Shown: positions 14,854-25,778 of the stretch, in pieces
How the letters are laid out: each line of letters opens with the position of its first letter
Numbering within the stretch: position 1 is the first letter of the stretch
Source of the DNA: Kalaharituber pfeilii
Lineage: Eukaryota; Ascomycota; Pezizomycetes; Pezizales; Pezizaceae
Direction of reading: 5' to 3'
Assembly (NCBI GenBank): GCA_015179045.1
Contig: WHUZ01000012.1
Span: forward strand, 248,001 to 312,000
Length of the DNA: 64,000 nucleotides
Program-made: the position numbers and the translations under genes
The notes under the pieces: model-generated
What the model saw: the letters and a program-made list of their open reading frames with translations, nothing else
The model's database searches: none
Told to the model about the DNA's origin: nothing

Positions 14854-15330
14854 TCCAGGCGGGTGCGCAGTTGTCAACTGCACAGCGCCGACAATTGAGC
14901 GATGGGTGGGGGAACAAGAAATCGCAAAGTCTTCAAACTGTTTCTTGTCAATTATGAGACATCTGTCTGAAAGATTGCAGCCAAGAGGTGGGAAACTATT
15001 GTACACGTGACTATGAGCTTGACACGTGACTTTTTTGTATCTGAGGCAGGGTAACTGCAGGAGACTCATTCTGGTACAGTATGTTGTGAACTTAGATAAG
15101 TTCGGCAACCGTCACAATTCGTGATTTTTGAGGAATATAATGAATTTAGAGCACACAAAGAAAAGAGCCGAAAATGAAAAATTCCCTATTCCCATTATGT
15201 AATAAATCCCTTTCATACGCAAATGCTTACATGGTAAAATTAACACATCTCTCATCTATCTCACATTAGCATCAGTCCAGAAATTTCTACACTTCCGTAA
15301 ATCATGACCCAATAGTCTACCCGTAATCCA
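14854..15330. other. Intergenic, uS11m 5' side / eIF3h 3' side
   Basis: Tandem minus-strand arrangement. It contains the uS11m promoter and the eIF3h 3' UTR; no other element is seen. Confidence 0.5.
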
Positions 15331-16627
15331 TTACTCCGTCTTAGCCAGTCCTCCATTAACCGCAAACATCTTCGCAGTCACTGCAGCAGTGAACCCGTCA
15401 ACTTGCTTAGCATAATGCTCAATCTGCCTGCTGTTCAACAAGGCCTCAAGCCTACTTGGCTCTTGTGGCAGCTTAAATAATTTCTGCCACTCATCTTCCG
15501 GCAATGGTGGTTGCTTAGCCGCAGCCCTGGCAAGATTCTCGGCCTTCCTTTTTTGCTGCCAAGCCGTGATTTTCGCTTGCTCACGAGCAAGCTGGCGCTG
15601 GTGATATTGTGCATTGTTGAGTTCTGTGTAGTGGGTTTCAATAGAGTCGAGAAGTAGATCACAGTTCTTTTCAAGAAAGGGATCAATTGAGAGATCGAGT
15701 GAATCAAAGTTGGGAAACAGTGGAGGTGGTAGGGGATTCTGGCGCACCGAAGAAGCGAAAGGGGGTAGCGGCTCGGGTGGACTTGATAATTGGTGAAGTA
15801 GAGAAGTAACAAGGTGCGAGTTTTGGATTGATAGTGGAAGTTCTTGTAATAAGTCTTTGTAGGTGAGGCCAATCTTTACAAGACTAGTATTTCTCTCATG
15901 CATTAGCTAATAGACCATGATTAGCTATTGATGGATGCCAACCTCTCTGTTGTGAATTTCCCCTCTTTCATGGCAGCCATTAGTTGTGGGGTAAGTCTGA
16001 AAGCTCTGAGGGATAGAGCGCCTTGAGTACTCCTTGCCGCATCGTACACCAATGTCACTGTCCGTTCGTTTAATTGTGTCGAGCTCTGATAGTAGAACTG
16101 ATTCTCAACAAGTTCCTTGGTAATGAAATTGCCCAAGTTCGTGCTCTGGTACCATCCAACCACATTCGAGTCCACGTTGATCTCCCGCAAGCATTTCATC
16201 ATCTCAGCTTGATACCAGGCATTTGCCTTTGAGCGCGGAGCAAGGATTGCTGCCGATGATGCAGAACTGTCATATAGATCATTTGTAGCTGTCGGCTCTA
16301 CTGCTGGGAAAGGGAAGGAATGTGTGATTTGCAGGCACCCGTCGACTTCTAGACCCAGAAGCTGACCGGTAACAATTGATGGGAAAGCTCCTGATGCATG
16401 CCTGGAAAAAATGCGGTCAGCTTGGCATGATTCGCAGGTATACAGGTGAAGTACTTTATTATTTTGAGGGCCACCTGTAGATTGTCAATCAGTGTTAGCT
16501 GAGATGTATTGAGCGGAAAAGTTGAGTATGCGGGTGGGTGGGTGGGGGCGGGGCATACAAGTGCATCCACTCTCACAGACTTAAGTGGGCCAGGTTCGGG
16601 ACTAATGTTCGTCAGCTTCGGTTCCAA
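15331..16627 (-). CDS. eif3h: Translation initiation factor eIF3 subunit h
   Basis: Four exons (16627-16559, 16474-16455, 16401-15943, 15892-15331) give 369 aa, the usual size for fungal eIF3h. Exon 2 is a 20-nt microexon; joining it yields [19 protein letters not shown], the start of the MPN domain. The MPN core continues with a [20 protein letters not shown] segment and [14 protein letters not shown]. The metal-binding JAMM residues are not evident, as expected for a structural MPN subunit. The last intron (15942-15893, 50 bp, GTTGGC...GAGAG) joins KFTTERN to [14 protein letters not shown]. The C-terminal half is helical, with a Q/R/K-rich coiled coil near residues 270-300 ([17 protein letters not shown]). 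The protein belongs to the eIF3 a-b-c-e-f-h octamer lobe on the 40S subunit. The first exon is the least certain part. Confidence 0.9.
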
Positions 16628-17333
16628 TCAGCGGAACACACTTAATTGAGGGCATACGCTGCTGCCTTGTCAACCATTTTGAAAGGTGTAATATGAACTT
16701 TGAGGTTTGAGAGTTGGAGGTTCGTCAAGGATAGTCAGTTGAACGGTACTATGAATGCGGCACAGTGAAGGTTGGGGTTCAAAATTGTTCAGCGAGTTGC
16801 TTAACCTGAAACGGTTTGACCAAGGGTTTTCCGCAGCCAAACCCTCATGCGATGCAACGCATACATGCAATCTTTTGCATATTCGTCGGTTTCGGTTCAG
16901 CCTTTGTCACGAGACTAGTTCACACTGTTGCATACCGCCTTTGTACCAGGCAAGCCACACTTGGTACTAGTAGGTCGTAATCACAAAGCCTAATAGCTTA
17001 GGCGAGTCTCGCGATAACTAAGGGACTTATGTTCCACTCATTGTTTGAAAACTTATGATATGAACTATATATACTAGTGCCTGGGACCCCGAGGAGTTGC
17101 GGGACGGAGCTACTATTTGAGCGAGCTAGAAAGTAGGTATATGGTAATCCACTACCTTTCGATGCATATATGTATTCCTTCAGGCACACAACTTCACAGA
17201 TAAACTAACACAAGCTTAATTGCAGCACTGCCAGCGCTGCAATTCATCAATCAATTCATGATGTAATCATTTCGTCCTTTCCCAATCATGCATTTCTACG
17301 CAAGCGATCCTCATCCAACCAAACTGATCTCCC
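16628..17333. other. Intergenic, eIF3h promoter / PUP1 3' side
   Basis: A 706-bp spacer with no gene. A stretch near 16880-16900 (GTCGGTTTCGGTTC) resembles one arm of the inverted repeat in the MRD1 intron at 57.9 kb. Confidence 0.45.
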
Positions 17334-18532
17334 TTACAACACATCCACCTCCATCGCATCGCCTTCCACCGTCCCCTCCGCCTTGCCCGCAAGATCCACA
17401 ATCGTGACATATTTACTCAAATCCTTCCTTGGGATCAACTGCTCCATGAGCACCGCCGTAGTTCCACGTGCAAACTTGTAACTCTGCTCCTTCGGGGCAC
17501 GTTCGTTGGGTGTGATAAAGTTCCGGTGTACGGTGGCCTGGCGCGAGCAGCGTTAGCCCAACATCATAAAGTGATTTCGTGACCTCTTGTACTATGTCAA
17601 GGGGGGAACATACCTTCTCCGGCGTAATCACGCAAATGTCGACATTGCTTCCTGACCCTAAATCGTTGAAAATACCCGCCAGGATGGCATCTGAACACAC
17701 CTTGACCGCCTCGTCCCTCGTCATATCCTGCTTCCACTGGGTCTCAAATATTGCCATGGCGGCAAGCGATCCGGAGCCCATGGTCACGTAGGGCAGCTTG
17801 TCGGTGCTGCCATGCGCATGAACAGTGAAGAGGTGCACGCCGGTGGGGTCAACACCAGCGACAACGAGGTACGCACCAATGTAACCTTGGTGCCGGAAGA
17901 GGTGCTGTTTCAGGAGGGTCATGCAGGTGATGACGCGAGGTTTGCGGCCAGTCGAGAGTGAGTGGAGTTCAAGTTGAGAGCATATGAGGGCGGTGACGAA
18001 TTCAGTGCTGTTATATGGTGTTAGTAGGGCTTGCTAAACTCTCCCAAGTTTGGAAAGACAAGTTGGAAGGGAGGAGGAGGTGCTAGTCGTACTCAGCAGC
18101 TGTCCCGGCACCTATATTCATCCACCAAATAAGTACATTAGCGTTCTGCTTCTGTATCCCAGAAGCAACCTGCTCCTATTAATAGAAAGATTAGATAGAT
18201 AGCCACTCACCCGCGCACCAAATATTCGGAGAAATATAATGCAGCTTCTCGCAATTCTTATCCGCTACTATTGATCCATCTGTCGCTCTTGTATCTGTCC
18301 ACTCCACACATACCCATTAACTCACCTCCCACATTAGCTCTCATTTGCTTCCTTTAAACACTCCTGCCATCCCACAAAAGTGGAAATAGAACTGACCAGC
18401 AGCAATTACAACTCCCCCATCGTATATACACCCCACGATCGTTGTCCCTGTTGATATTGCCTGCGGCGCTGGGAAGCCATGGGCCATCAAAGTAGCATTG
18501 CGGGCATAGTTGGAGAAGTCGAAGCCCGGCAT
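17334..18532 (-). CDS. PUP1: 20S proteasome subunit beta2 (trypsin-like activity)
   Basis: Five exons (18532-18397, 18294-18211, 18111-18093, 18007-17614, 17537-17334) give 278 aa. Residues 1-29 are the propeptide, and autocleavage after Gly29 exposes Thr30 in STG|TTIVG, the N-terminal nucleophile. Further beta2 hallmarks are [35 protein letters not shown], the helix around [25 protein letters not shown], and GSGSLAAMA with GSGSNVD. The C-terminal arm that wraps the neighbouring beta3 subunit is present ([12 protein letters not shown]). Exon 3 is a 19-nt microexon encoding the GAGTAAD turn. The gene is divergent from NRDE2 across about 315 bp. Identity is certain; exon boundaries are supported by uninterrupted family sequence. 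Confidence 0.95.
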
Positions 18533-18847
18533 TTTGAGTTGGTACGTCTCTCTTTGATAACCCCTTTGTAAGCGAAGTCGCGGATTAGCTGTGAACCTGA
18601 AGTGTTTCGTTGCTGCTTGGTGGGGTGTACCTTTCCCTGCAGCTTGCGCATCCTTGGTCGTCAATGTCGCGGGGTGCTGACTAAGATAGCTAGCAAGCCC
18701 GGAAGCCAATCATGTGGTGTCGCCAAGAATTGTCCCCCCATTCACAGAGACCGTTGTTGCCAAGACTTCCAAAGCAAGCTTGGGTAAAGCGCCTGTACCC
18801 CCGTCCACTCTTACCGGTAGTGCAGCTCATCCGCCAGATTCTCCGCA
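18533..18847. promoter_or_regulatory. Bidirectional promoter PUP1/NRDE2
   Basis: The start codons of two divergent housekeeping genes lie 315 bp apart, so the interval must hold both promoters. No TATA box or known proteasome-gene element was recognised with confidence. Confidence 0.55.
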
Positions 18848-21800
18848 ATGTCGTCCCCTCGTCAGGAAGATGAGGTTTGTATGCGGTTTGAATGGAAATC
18901 CCATCTGTTTGACTCAATTTATGTTGGGCTAACTTGCAAAAACTCTTCAATAGGTTCAGCCCACAACTATGCAACCAATTCCAAAGTTTGCAAGCTTCCA
19001 ACCTCAAAATTCCAGCCCCAACACTGACACAACCGATGGATCCAGTGCTGGAAAAAAATCACAAGGGGCAAAGCAAATTATAGTCCCAAAGTTCTCCAGC
19101 TTCAAACCTCCAGTGCAGAAGTCGCGCCTTTCCGTTCCAGAAAGCCAGTTGGATGAAGCAGAGAAAACCCGAAACGGACCCCAGAAGCGTCATCGTTCCA
19201 GAAGCAGTAGCAGAGAGCGACGCAAGTCGACTAGCAGAGATCAAATTAAGGAGAGCTATCGACATCACGATAAAAGGCGACATCGAGGTCACGATGATGC
19301 CGATGAGAGAAACAGGCATAGACAACAGGATAAGAGAAGAAGAAGTCGCAGTAGGGAACGAGATCTTGAAAGTAGTAGAAACCGGGATTCCGAAACTAGG
19401 CGTAGACATGGAGAGAGGCATACCGATGCAAGTAGCAGGGACAATGTCGTAGCGCCGACACTAGGAGAAATATTGCCGTGGGACAACGAATTGGCTACGA
19501 GTGCCCAAGCCTTTTGCATTGACCGGAAGGGTGACCCTGCCAACTTGGTTTATGGCACAATTCACAGGTATTCAATTCCTCAATATTATAGATTTGGGAA
19601 AGGTCAGATAATAGGCCTTCCACCCAGTATTCGAATAATACAGGATAAGGGAGATGGGAAGGGTCTTATACTGTCAGCTGAAAGCGGTTTTTCTGAACAG
19701 TATAAGCGCGGTAGTAGTGGAGAGAGGAAATACCGATTTGCTCTACCAGAAGGGGATGGTCTCCGAAAGTTAAAGCTAATAACAGAAGGAAAAAGTTGGG
19801 AAACAAACGCTCCGAAAACAGAGTTTGACCATGGTTTGGAATATATCCCTCTTTCATCGAAACGGCAAAAAGCAGATGAGGAAAGCGCACACAATCTCCT
19901 GCTCTTCGACGTACCCCATGTCTCTGGCCATGATTTGGAAGAGGATGTAACATATGCCAGTTCATCTGACAATGAGGTTGATGAAATGTCAGCCTGGAAT
20001 GCTGCTCAAATTCGTCAAAAACAGTTAGAGATACAACGAAGAATTGACGGGAACCCGTCGGATGTTTCCGCATGGCTAGAATTGGTAGCGCACCAAGATA
20101 ATGTTTTATATGGCGATGAAGGGAGGAAAAAGAAGACAACACTTGCAGAGCGAAAGAGCACTTCAGAAATCAAACTCTCTATGCTTGAGAAAGCTATGGA
20201 TAAAATAGATAAGAAGGACCGTCGTGGGGAAGAAAGGCTATGGGAATGCTGGTTTGATACGGCCAGTGAGACCTGGGAACCAAAGAAATTATTGGGAAAA
20301 TATCAATCAGTCCTCAGACAGAATCCTACAATGCATACTGTTTGGGTAAAATATTTGAATTTTCGACAAACGGATTTTGATAGCTTCAAGTACTCAGACA
20401 TGATCAAATATTATGAGCAGTGCCTGCAAATATTACGGACTGCAATCTTCCACAAAGATGAGAATAATGCAGGTATATATCAAAATATCCTTTCTGAAGT
20501 TCATTTATTGACTGATAGTGACTGTAAAAGACATCATCCACCTGGAGACGATTGCTCTATATGTTATTTTTAGAGGCTTGAATTTCTTGCGTGAAGCTGG
20601 GTATATCGAGATTGCAATTGCTTCCTTGCAAGGCATCCTGGAACTAAACCTGTTTGCACCCAAGAGCATTTTATCACAATATTCGAATACTCATTCATCT
20701 TACGAGAATATAATGGGTCAACTTGAGACATTCTGGGATAGTGAATGTCTGAGAGCCGGTGAGGAAGGGGCAGAGGGGTGGTGCCGTTATGTCGGAAAAG
20801 GCAATGTTGGAGAAGCTCCTGAACCAGCGTATGCTAAAACTGCGGAAGTAGGTGATTTCGATTCAAGTGACCCCTTTGGATGGTGGGCTCAGAAAGAGAC
20901 AGAGAGTCACGAAAGGAATGGTGTATGGCCTGCTCGCACAACAGATGAAGTGGAAGAAGATGATCCATTCAAAGTCATATTGTTTAGTGATATCCAACGC
21001 TGGATGTTCATTTTCAGGCATGAAACTACCAAGAGATTACTACTCGACTACATGCTCAGATTTTGTAAACTCCCGGCCTGGTTTGATATCTTCAATGCAA
21101 CTGACCAAAGTATTATTTATCCCCTTCGCGATGTCTTTCTTTCCAATGTGGAGCATGATTCTGGAGACTGGTTTTGGCCCAAGGAAGATGGGAAAGCGAA
21201 AAGCATAACATGGGAGGGGATGGAACCGGAGCGAGAAGGCCGGATAGCAAATGATGCCCTTCGATTTGAGATAAATGATGGATACCCAATTACTATGGAT
21301 ATGTTATTTGGAAGAAGGAATGGGGAGTGGGCTTTTCCCATGCGGGAAGTGCCTAATTTGTTGCGTCAGTTCCCAGCAGAGATTCAAATAGCACATCGAG
21401 TCCTGAACATGGTAGCGATTGGGACGGTTATGGGTACTAAAGACTCCGAGAAGGCTGCGATCCTTCATTGGGCATTAGATTGGAGGATTGACCCATCTAA
21501 GTATATTCCCCTTCATGATATGGCTCATTGATTATGTTGACCGACCATGATACTGCTTTTAGGTCCAAAAAGTTAGCGAAAACGCTACTAAAGAGATTCC
21601 GTACCAGTTTACTCCTATATAATGTTTTTGCACAGACTGAATGGCGAACTGGTAAAGTTGACGATGCCCGCAAAGTCTTTGCAACAGCACTAGGAATGTG
21701 TGGATCATTTCCAGAGGACTCAAAGCGTGACAAAATTATCTTATGGAAAACGTGGGCATGGGAAGAGATAATGGATGGTAATTACTGGCAGGCTCTAAGA

Positions 21801-22957
21801 GTTTTGCTCTCGATTCCTAAGGGCGAACTCATTGGAGTAAAGACTGGTAATTCAGAAGCCTTTGATAGTACAGTAATATTACGCGCTAAAAGAGTGAGTT
21901 CTTGAATATAACGTGACTGAAATGAGCTGACGTATACTTATGTTCTTGGGAGCAGTTTTTACAAGACGAACAGGATAGATTTGCCTCGTTAGGGCTTTTT
22001 CAGTATGCCTTTGCATACAATGAAGCCCTAGCGCTCGTGGAATACTTAACGTCTTCTACCTCATCGGTAACTACAAGCTTCGACGTATCAGGAGCCCTAT
22101 CTGTACACAACTCCTTGTTGAAGGAGATGAAACGAAGAGACTTATCTTCGTTTATATTGTATGAAATGGGGTACTGTAATGGTAAAATACGACTGCTGTA
22201 CCATCATTCAAGGACTGCGAAGTTATTTCGTATCAGTCTTCTACGAGAAGCCCTAGAGGAAGCCATTACAGAAACTCAGAAAGCTGGAAGATCGAATACT
22301 CTGTTATGGTGTCTTTATGCCTGGAACGAGGGCCGTAGTAGAATAGAGGGTCGGGTAAAGGGATGGCTAAGAGACAGCATTCATGGTTATAATGGCCAAA
22401 ACAGCACAGTTGCCGCCTGGATGTTTGACACATGGACGGAGTTACGAATGAACGGAGAGCACACATATGCAGTGAGGAAGATACTAGAGGATGCCGTTGA
22501 GTGCCAATCCACGAGGTCAAGCATCAAGATCTGGAAGCTCTATGTTGAGTTTGAATTGAGGGAGAAAAACCACTCCCGGGCCAAACTAATTCTATACAGA
22601 GCCATGAAATGTTGTCCATGGGCTAAAGGTAAGCCACCCATTGGCTCTGGCAAGAAGTCACGCTAACAAATTCTGTCAGAACTTGCGATGTTGGCTTTCA
22701 CAAAGCTATTCACTGTGCTTGACTTCTCTGAACTGAAGAAGCTCTTTTTAATTACTGTGTTAGAGAAAGAGCTTAGAGCTTCTGATACTACCAAAGTGGA
22801 AGACTGGCTAGAAGAGATGAGTGAAGAGAGAGGAAGAGTATTGTATCCTGGAATAGGTGGGCCTGGGACACCTGGCACACAGTTGCGGATAGGGGACAGC
22901 AGGCAAATGAAGTTGGCAGAAGATCCCCCAAGTGATAGTAAGATGGACGAAAAGTGA
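18848..22957 (+). CDS. nrde2: NRDE2 family protein (nuclear RNAi/exosome cofactor)
   Basis: Six exons (18848-18874, 18954-20472, 20519-21500, 21563-21893, 21956-22628, 22680-22957) give about 1269 aa. The N-terminus is basic and RS-rich (SRSSSRERRKS, DKRRRSRSRERD). The conserved NRDE-2 block follows from about residue 360: SDVSAWLELVAHQD, KLSMLEKAMDKI, WVKYLNFRQTDFDSF. The C-terminal two thirds is a helical HAT/TPR-like array, including REAGYIEIAIASLQGILELN, ARKVFATALGMCG and ILYRAMKCCPWAKELAMLAF. In animals and S. pombe (Nrl1) the family binds the Mtr4 helicase and links splicing, RNAi and nuclear RNA decay. The first exon encodes only MSSPRQEDE. Intron 2 is short (46 bp) but restores the frame exactly. 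No break is seen. Confidence 0.92.
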
Positions 22958-23377
22958 AGAAAAAAACTTTTTTCTTCATTCCACCTACAAGAAGTATACT
23001 CTGTCTTAGCACTAAAAATTCTACCACAATTTCATACCTATAATATTTCCACCATTCTCACTTTGTACCTTTCCATGAAACTGCTCTATTGCTGCTTGCA
23101 TTTCAGACAGGGAATATAATGTTTTTACAAAACAATCGGCTCAAGCTGACAAGATAACACTATCAGTTTAGTTTCCCTAAAGTTTTACCTCTCTCCTGAA
23201 CTGGATTGAATAATTGATGCCAATGTTTTGTGCTGCCCTTCCCCGTTAGCCCATTGCCAAGTTGGGCAATCTTGGCGCTGGGCAATCCCTCGTATACGCA
23301 CCAACCATCATCCTAAAGTTCATCCATGCAACAATCAGCAACAAATCCGCACATTCACTCAGTTAACTCGAACCCCA
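22958..23377. other. Intergenic NRDE2 3' side / BMT5-like promoter
   Basis: Ordinary spacer of 420 bp between two plus-strand genes; no additional element seen. Confidence 0.5.
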
Positions 23378-24625
23378 ATGTCTCGCACCAAGAAGAAGTA
23401 TAAGCCTGGGGCTCTCCACCGATTGCAAGCGGCGGCTGTAGCGGCTGGGAAACCCGCTGTGGCATTGCTACCACAGAGGGAAACCCGGAAGCAGAGAAAG
23501 GCAAAGCAAAGACAACAGCAAATGCAGAAGCAGCAGAAAAACAATCCAGGGGGCAATAATAGAAAGGATTATGAAGAGGATATGGCGAATTTTCATGAAG
23601 GAAACGACGAATACAAGAACGAGGACAGCGAAACTGAGAGCACAAAGCCAACGCGGAAGGATACCGAAGTTACTGTTGAAGGCAATGCGTTTAAGATTAC
23701 CAGCATGAGCAGTAACACACATATTTCTGATCCTATTATGCCAATGAAATGTACTCTCCCCTTCCCCCCAACTACCAAAGTCCTTCTTGTTGGGGAAGGT
23801 GATCTCTCATTCTCCTTGTGCCTGCACACTGTGCACAATTTCACCTCCCTGACCTGTACCGTTTATGACTCGGAATCTGACCTCTACTACAAATACCCGC
23901 AAGCCACTGGCGCCGTCTCCACACTCCGTTCTGCCGGCCACACTGTACTATTCAACGTCGATGCCACAAAGCTTCATTCCTCATCAACGCCCAAAGCCAT
24001 CACTAAACATGCCGGCAGATGGGGCGCAGTGGTATTCATGTTCCCGCATGTAGGAGGACTGACGAAAGACGTCGATAGACATGTTAGGGCGAATCAAGAA
24101 TTACTCTTGAACTTTTTTCATAGCGCGAGAAAGGTGCTGGAGCCGAAGGAGGGGGTGGTGACTATGGGGACATTTGTAGGGAAACCGTATGAGGAATGGG
24201 GCATTAGGGCGTTGGCGAAGGCTGCAGGGTTTAGGGTGAGGAGGAGCGGGAAGTTTGAGTGGGGAGGATTCCCAGGGTATGGGTATGAGAGGACCCTCGG
24301 AAATGTGATTGCGGGAGGGAAGAAAGGGAAGGGGAAGAAGGGCGGTCTGAGAACTGGTGGCGGAGAGGGAGCGGAGTGTGGGGTTGGTGAGGTCAGAGGT
24401 GGGTGGAGCGGGGAAAAGAGAGAGGCGAGGATGTGGATTTTTGAGGTCAACGACGGGACGGTGTTGAATACGCCGAAGAATAAAAATAAAAGGAAGAGAG
24501 AGGGGAAGAAAGTCAGCGGCGGCAATGCTAATGAGAGCAGCGGTGATGAAGATGATAGTGACATTGAAAGTGATACCGGGAAGAAGCGGAAGGTGCATGG
24601 TTGGGGTGAGCAGAATGGAGGCTAA
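23378..24625 (+). CDS. BMT5: 25S rRNA (uridine-N3)-methyltransferase, BMT5-like (DUF2431)
   Basis: A single exon of 415 aa. A basic nucleolar-type N-terminus (MSRTKKKYKPGALHRL, then a Gln/Lys-rich stretch) is followed by the Rossmann methyltransferase core. The SAM loop VLLVGEGDLSFS is near residue 138, with TVYDSESDLYYKYP and LFNVDATKL after it. Then come the DUF2431 signature VVFMFPHVGG and the stretch ANQELLLNFFHSARKVL. A Gly/Lys-rich insert and an acidic/KKRK tail end the protein. Yeast Bmt5 makes m3U in 25S rRNA in the nucleolus. The in-frame ATG at 23228 would add 50 residues of no family character, so the ATG at 23378, which begins the basic motif, is preferred. The pale point is whether the enzyme modifies the same uridine. 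Confidence 0.88.
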   Translation: MSRTKKKYKPGALHRLQAAAVAAGKPAVALLPQRETRKQRKAKQRQQQMQKQQKNNPGGNNRKDYEEDMANFHEGNDEYKNEDSETESTKPTRKDTEVTVEGNAFKITSMSSNTHISDPIMPMKCTLPFPPTTKVLLVGEGDLSFSLCLHTVHNFTSLTCTVYDSESDLYYKYPQATGAVSTLRSAGHTVLFNVDATKLHSSSTPKAITKHAGRWGAVVFMFPHVGGLTKDVDRHVRANQELLLNFFHSARKVLEPKEGVVTMGTFVGKPYEEWGIRALAKAAGFRVRRSGKFEWGGFPGYGYERTLGNVIAGGKKGKGKKGGLRTGGGEGAECGVGEVRGGWSGEKREARMWIFEVNDGTVLNTPKNKNKRKREGKKVSGGNANESSGDEDDSDIESDTGKKRKVHGWGEQNGG

Positions 24626-25085
24626 GGGGTCAATCACATTGAATGGGAGGGTGATAACGATGAGGATGGGGATGAAGGGAAGGATGTGAGTGGGTGTAAA
24701 GGTGGCTCTAGCGACAAAGAAGGAGATGCGGAAGTGAATCAAAAGAGACTTCGGGGTCAGAGTGGAAGGAGGGGATATTAAAAGCCAGGCGGAGTCTGTA
24801 GAGCAGGTAAGAAAGGGCCTGAAACCCTATCTGATGAGGACACAATTCAAGTGAGGTTGATTTCACTTACTCTGTATCGAGCACTAGTTGCGAGTTGGAG
24901 ATTCGCGCATTGAAATACGAAAGCTTTATGTGCACTTTCATGTGCACACTTTTTGCTTCATTCTGGGTAATGACGGCGAGACTAGTTGCGGTGCTGGTTT
25001 TTTCTTTTTTCCCCTCTTTGCCTGGGTGGCTGGGTTGTAAATTTTGATTAGACTGGATGGATTTGGTTATATGTCCTTAGACATA

Positions 25086-25178
<93 letters not shown>

Positions 25179-25778
25179 GGCGATAAGATGAAGTATGAGT
25201 TCGGGGTCGATATTGATGGAATAAAAGGGATGCATAGGCGTTGAGGCGTTTGTTCCACGTAAAAAAAGAATCGGTCGACTATTTATGTATTGGCTACCTG
25301 ATTGGGAAAGAACTTCGAACATTCATACAGTCTGAACCAAATATTATCATCCAACCTGCAAAACTGGATTTAATCCGTTGACTACAATTACAAAGCTCAC
25401 ACTTCCCTTATGTGCAATCTGCCTTGACCGCAGTGACATTTTGATGAGGCAAAAGCTAGAGTAAAAGGGAAGTGAGGAGGTGGGATGAAAAAGGATGCTT
25501 ATTCTATGCTATCGTCCTATTATGACTATACCACTCTGATGCGAAGGCAACAAAGAGAAAAAAAGCCCATCAATCACTCGACAGCGCAAGTGAAGTAACA
25601 TATACATACAGGACCGCAGAAAGACTTGAACAAAGGGAGAGGTAAGTAAAGTAAGATATAGACACTAACAAAGACATGTTTGATATTAAGGCCTATCCCA
25701 TGTAACTCTCAATGCCCCCAAGCATGCTCCACACTCACACACATGCACACACACGCGCACACATCTCCAGAACCTTCA
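24626..25778. other. Convergent intergenic region with microsatellites
   Basis: 3' sides of the BMT5-like gene (+) and FYV10 (-). It contains the CT microsatellite and T run at 25089-25178 and a CA-rich stretch at 25733-25762; no gene. Confidence 0.6.
25089..25178. repeat. (CT)n microsatellite followed by a poly-T run
   Basis: About 28 TC dinucleotides are followed by TTTTTC and a T run of about 26. Chance open frames through it read poly-Ser/Leu on one strand and poly-Arg/Glu on the other. Confidence 0.95.

Noticed and set aside
14854..15108. Upstream start for uS11m
   Set aside because: It would place 85 residues ahead of a clear mitochondrial presequence.
23228..23377. Upstream ATG extending the BMT5-like protein by 50 residues
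   Set aside because: The extra residues (MCCPSPLAHCQVGQSW...) have no family character; the basic N-terminus at 23378 is the natural start.
25044..25322. Open frames across the CT microsatellite
   Set aside because: Poly-Ser/Leu and poly-Arg/Glu frames are by-products of the dinucleotide repeat.
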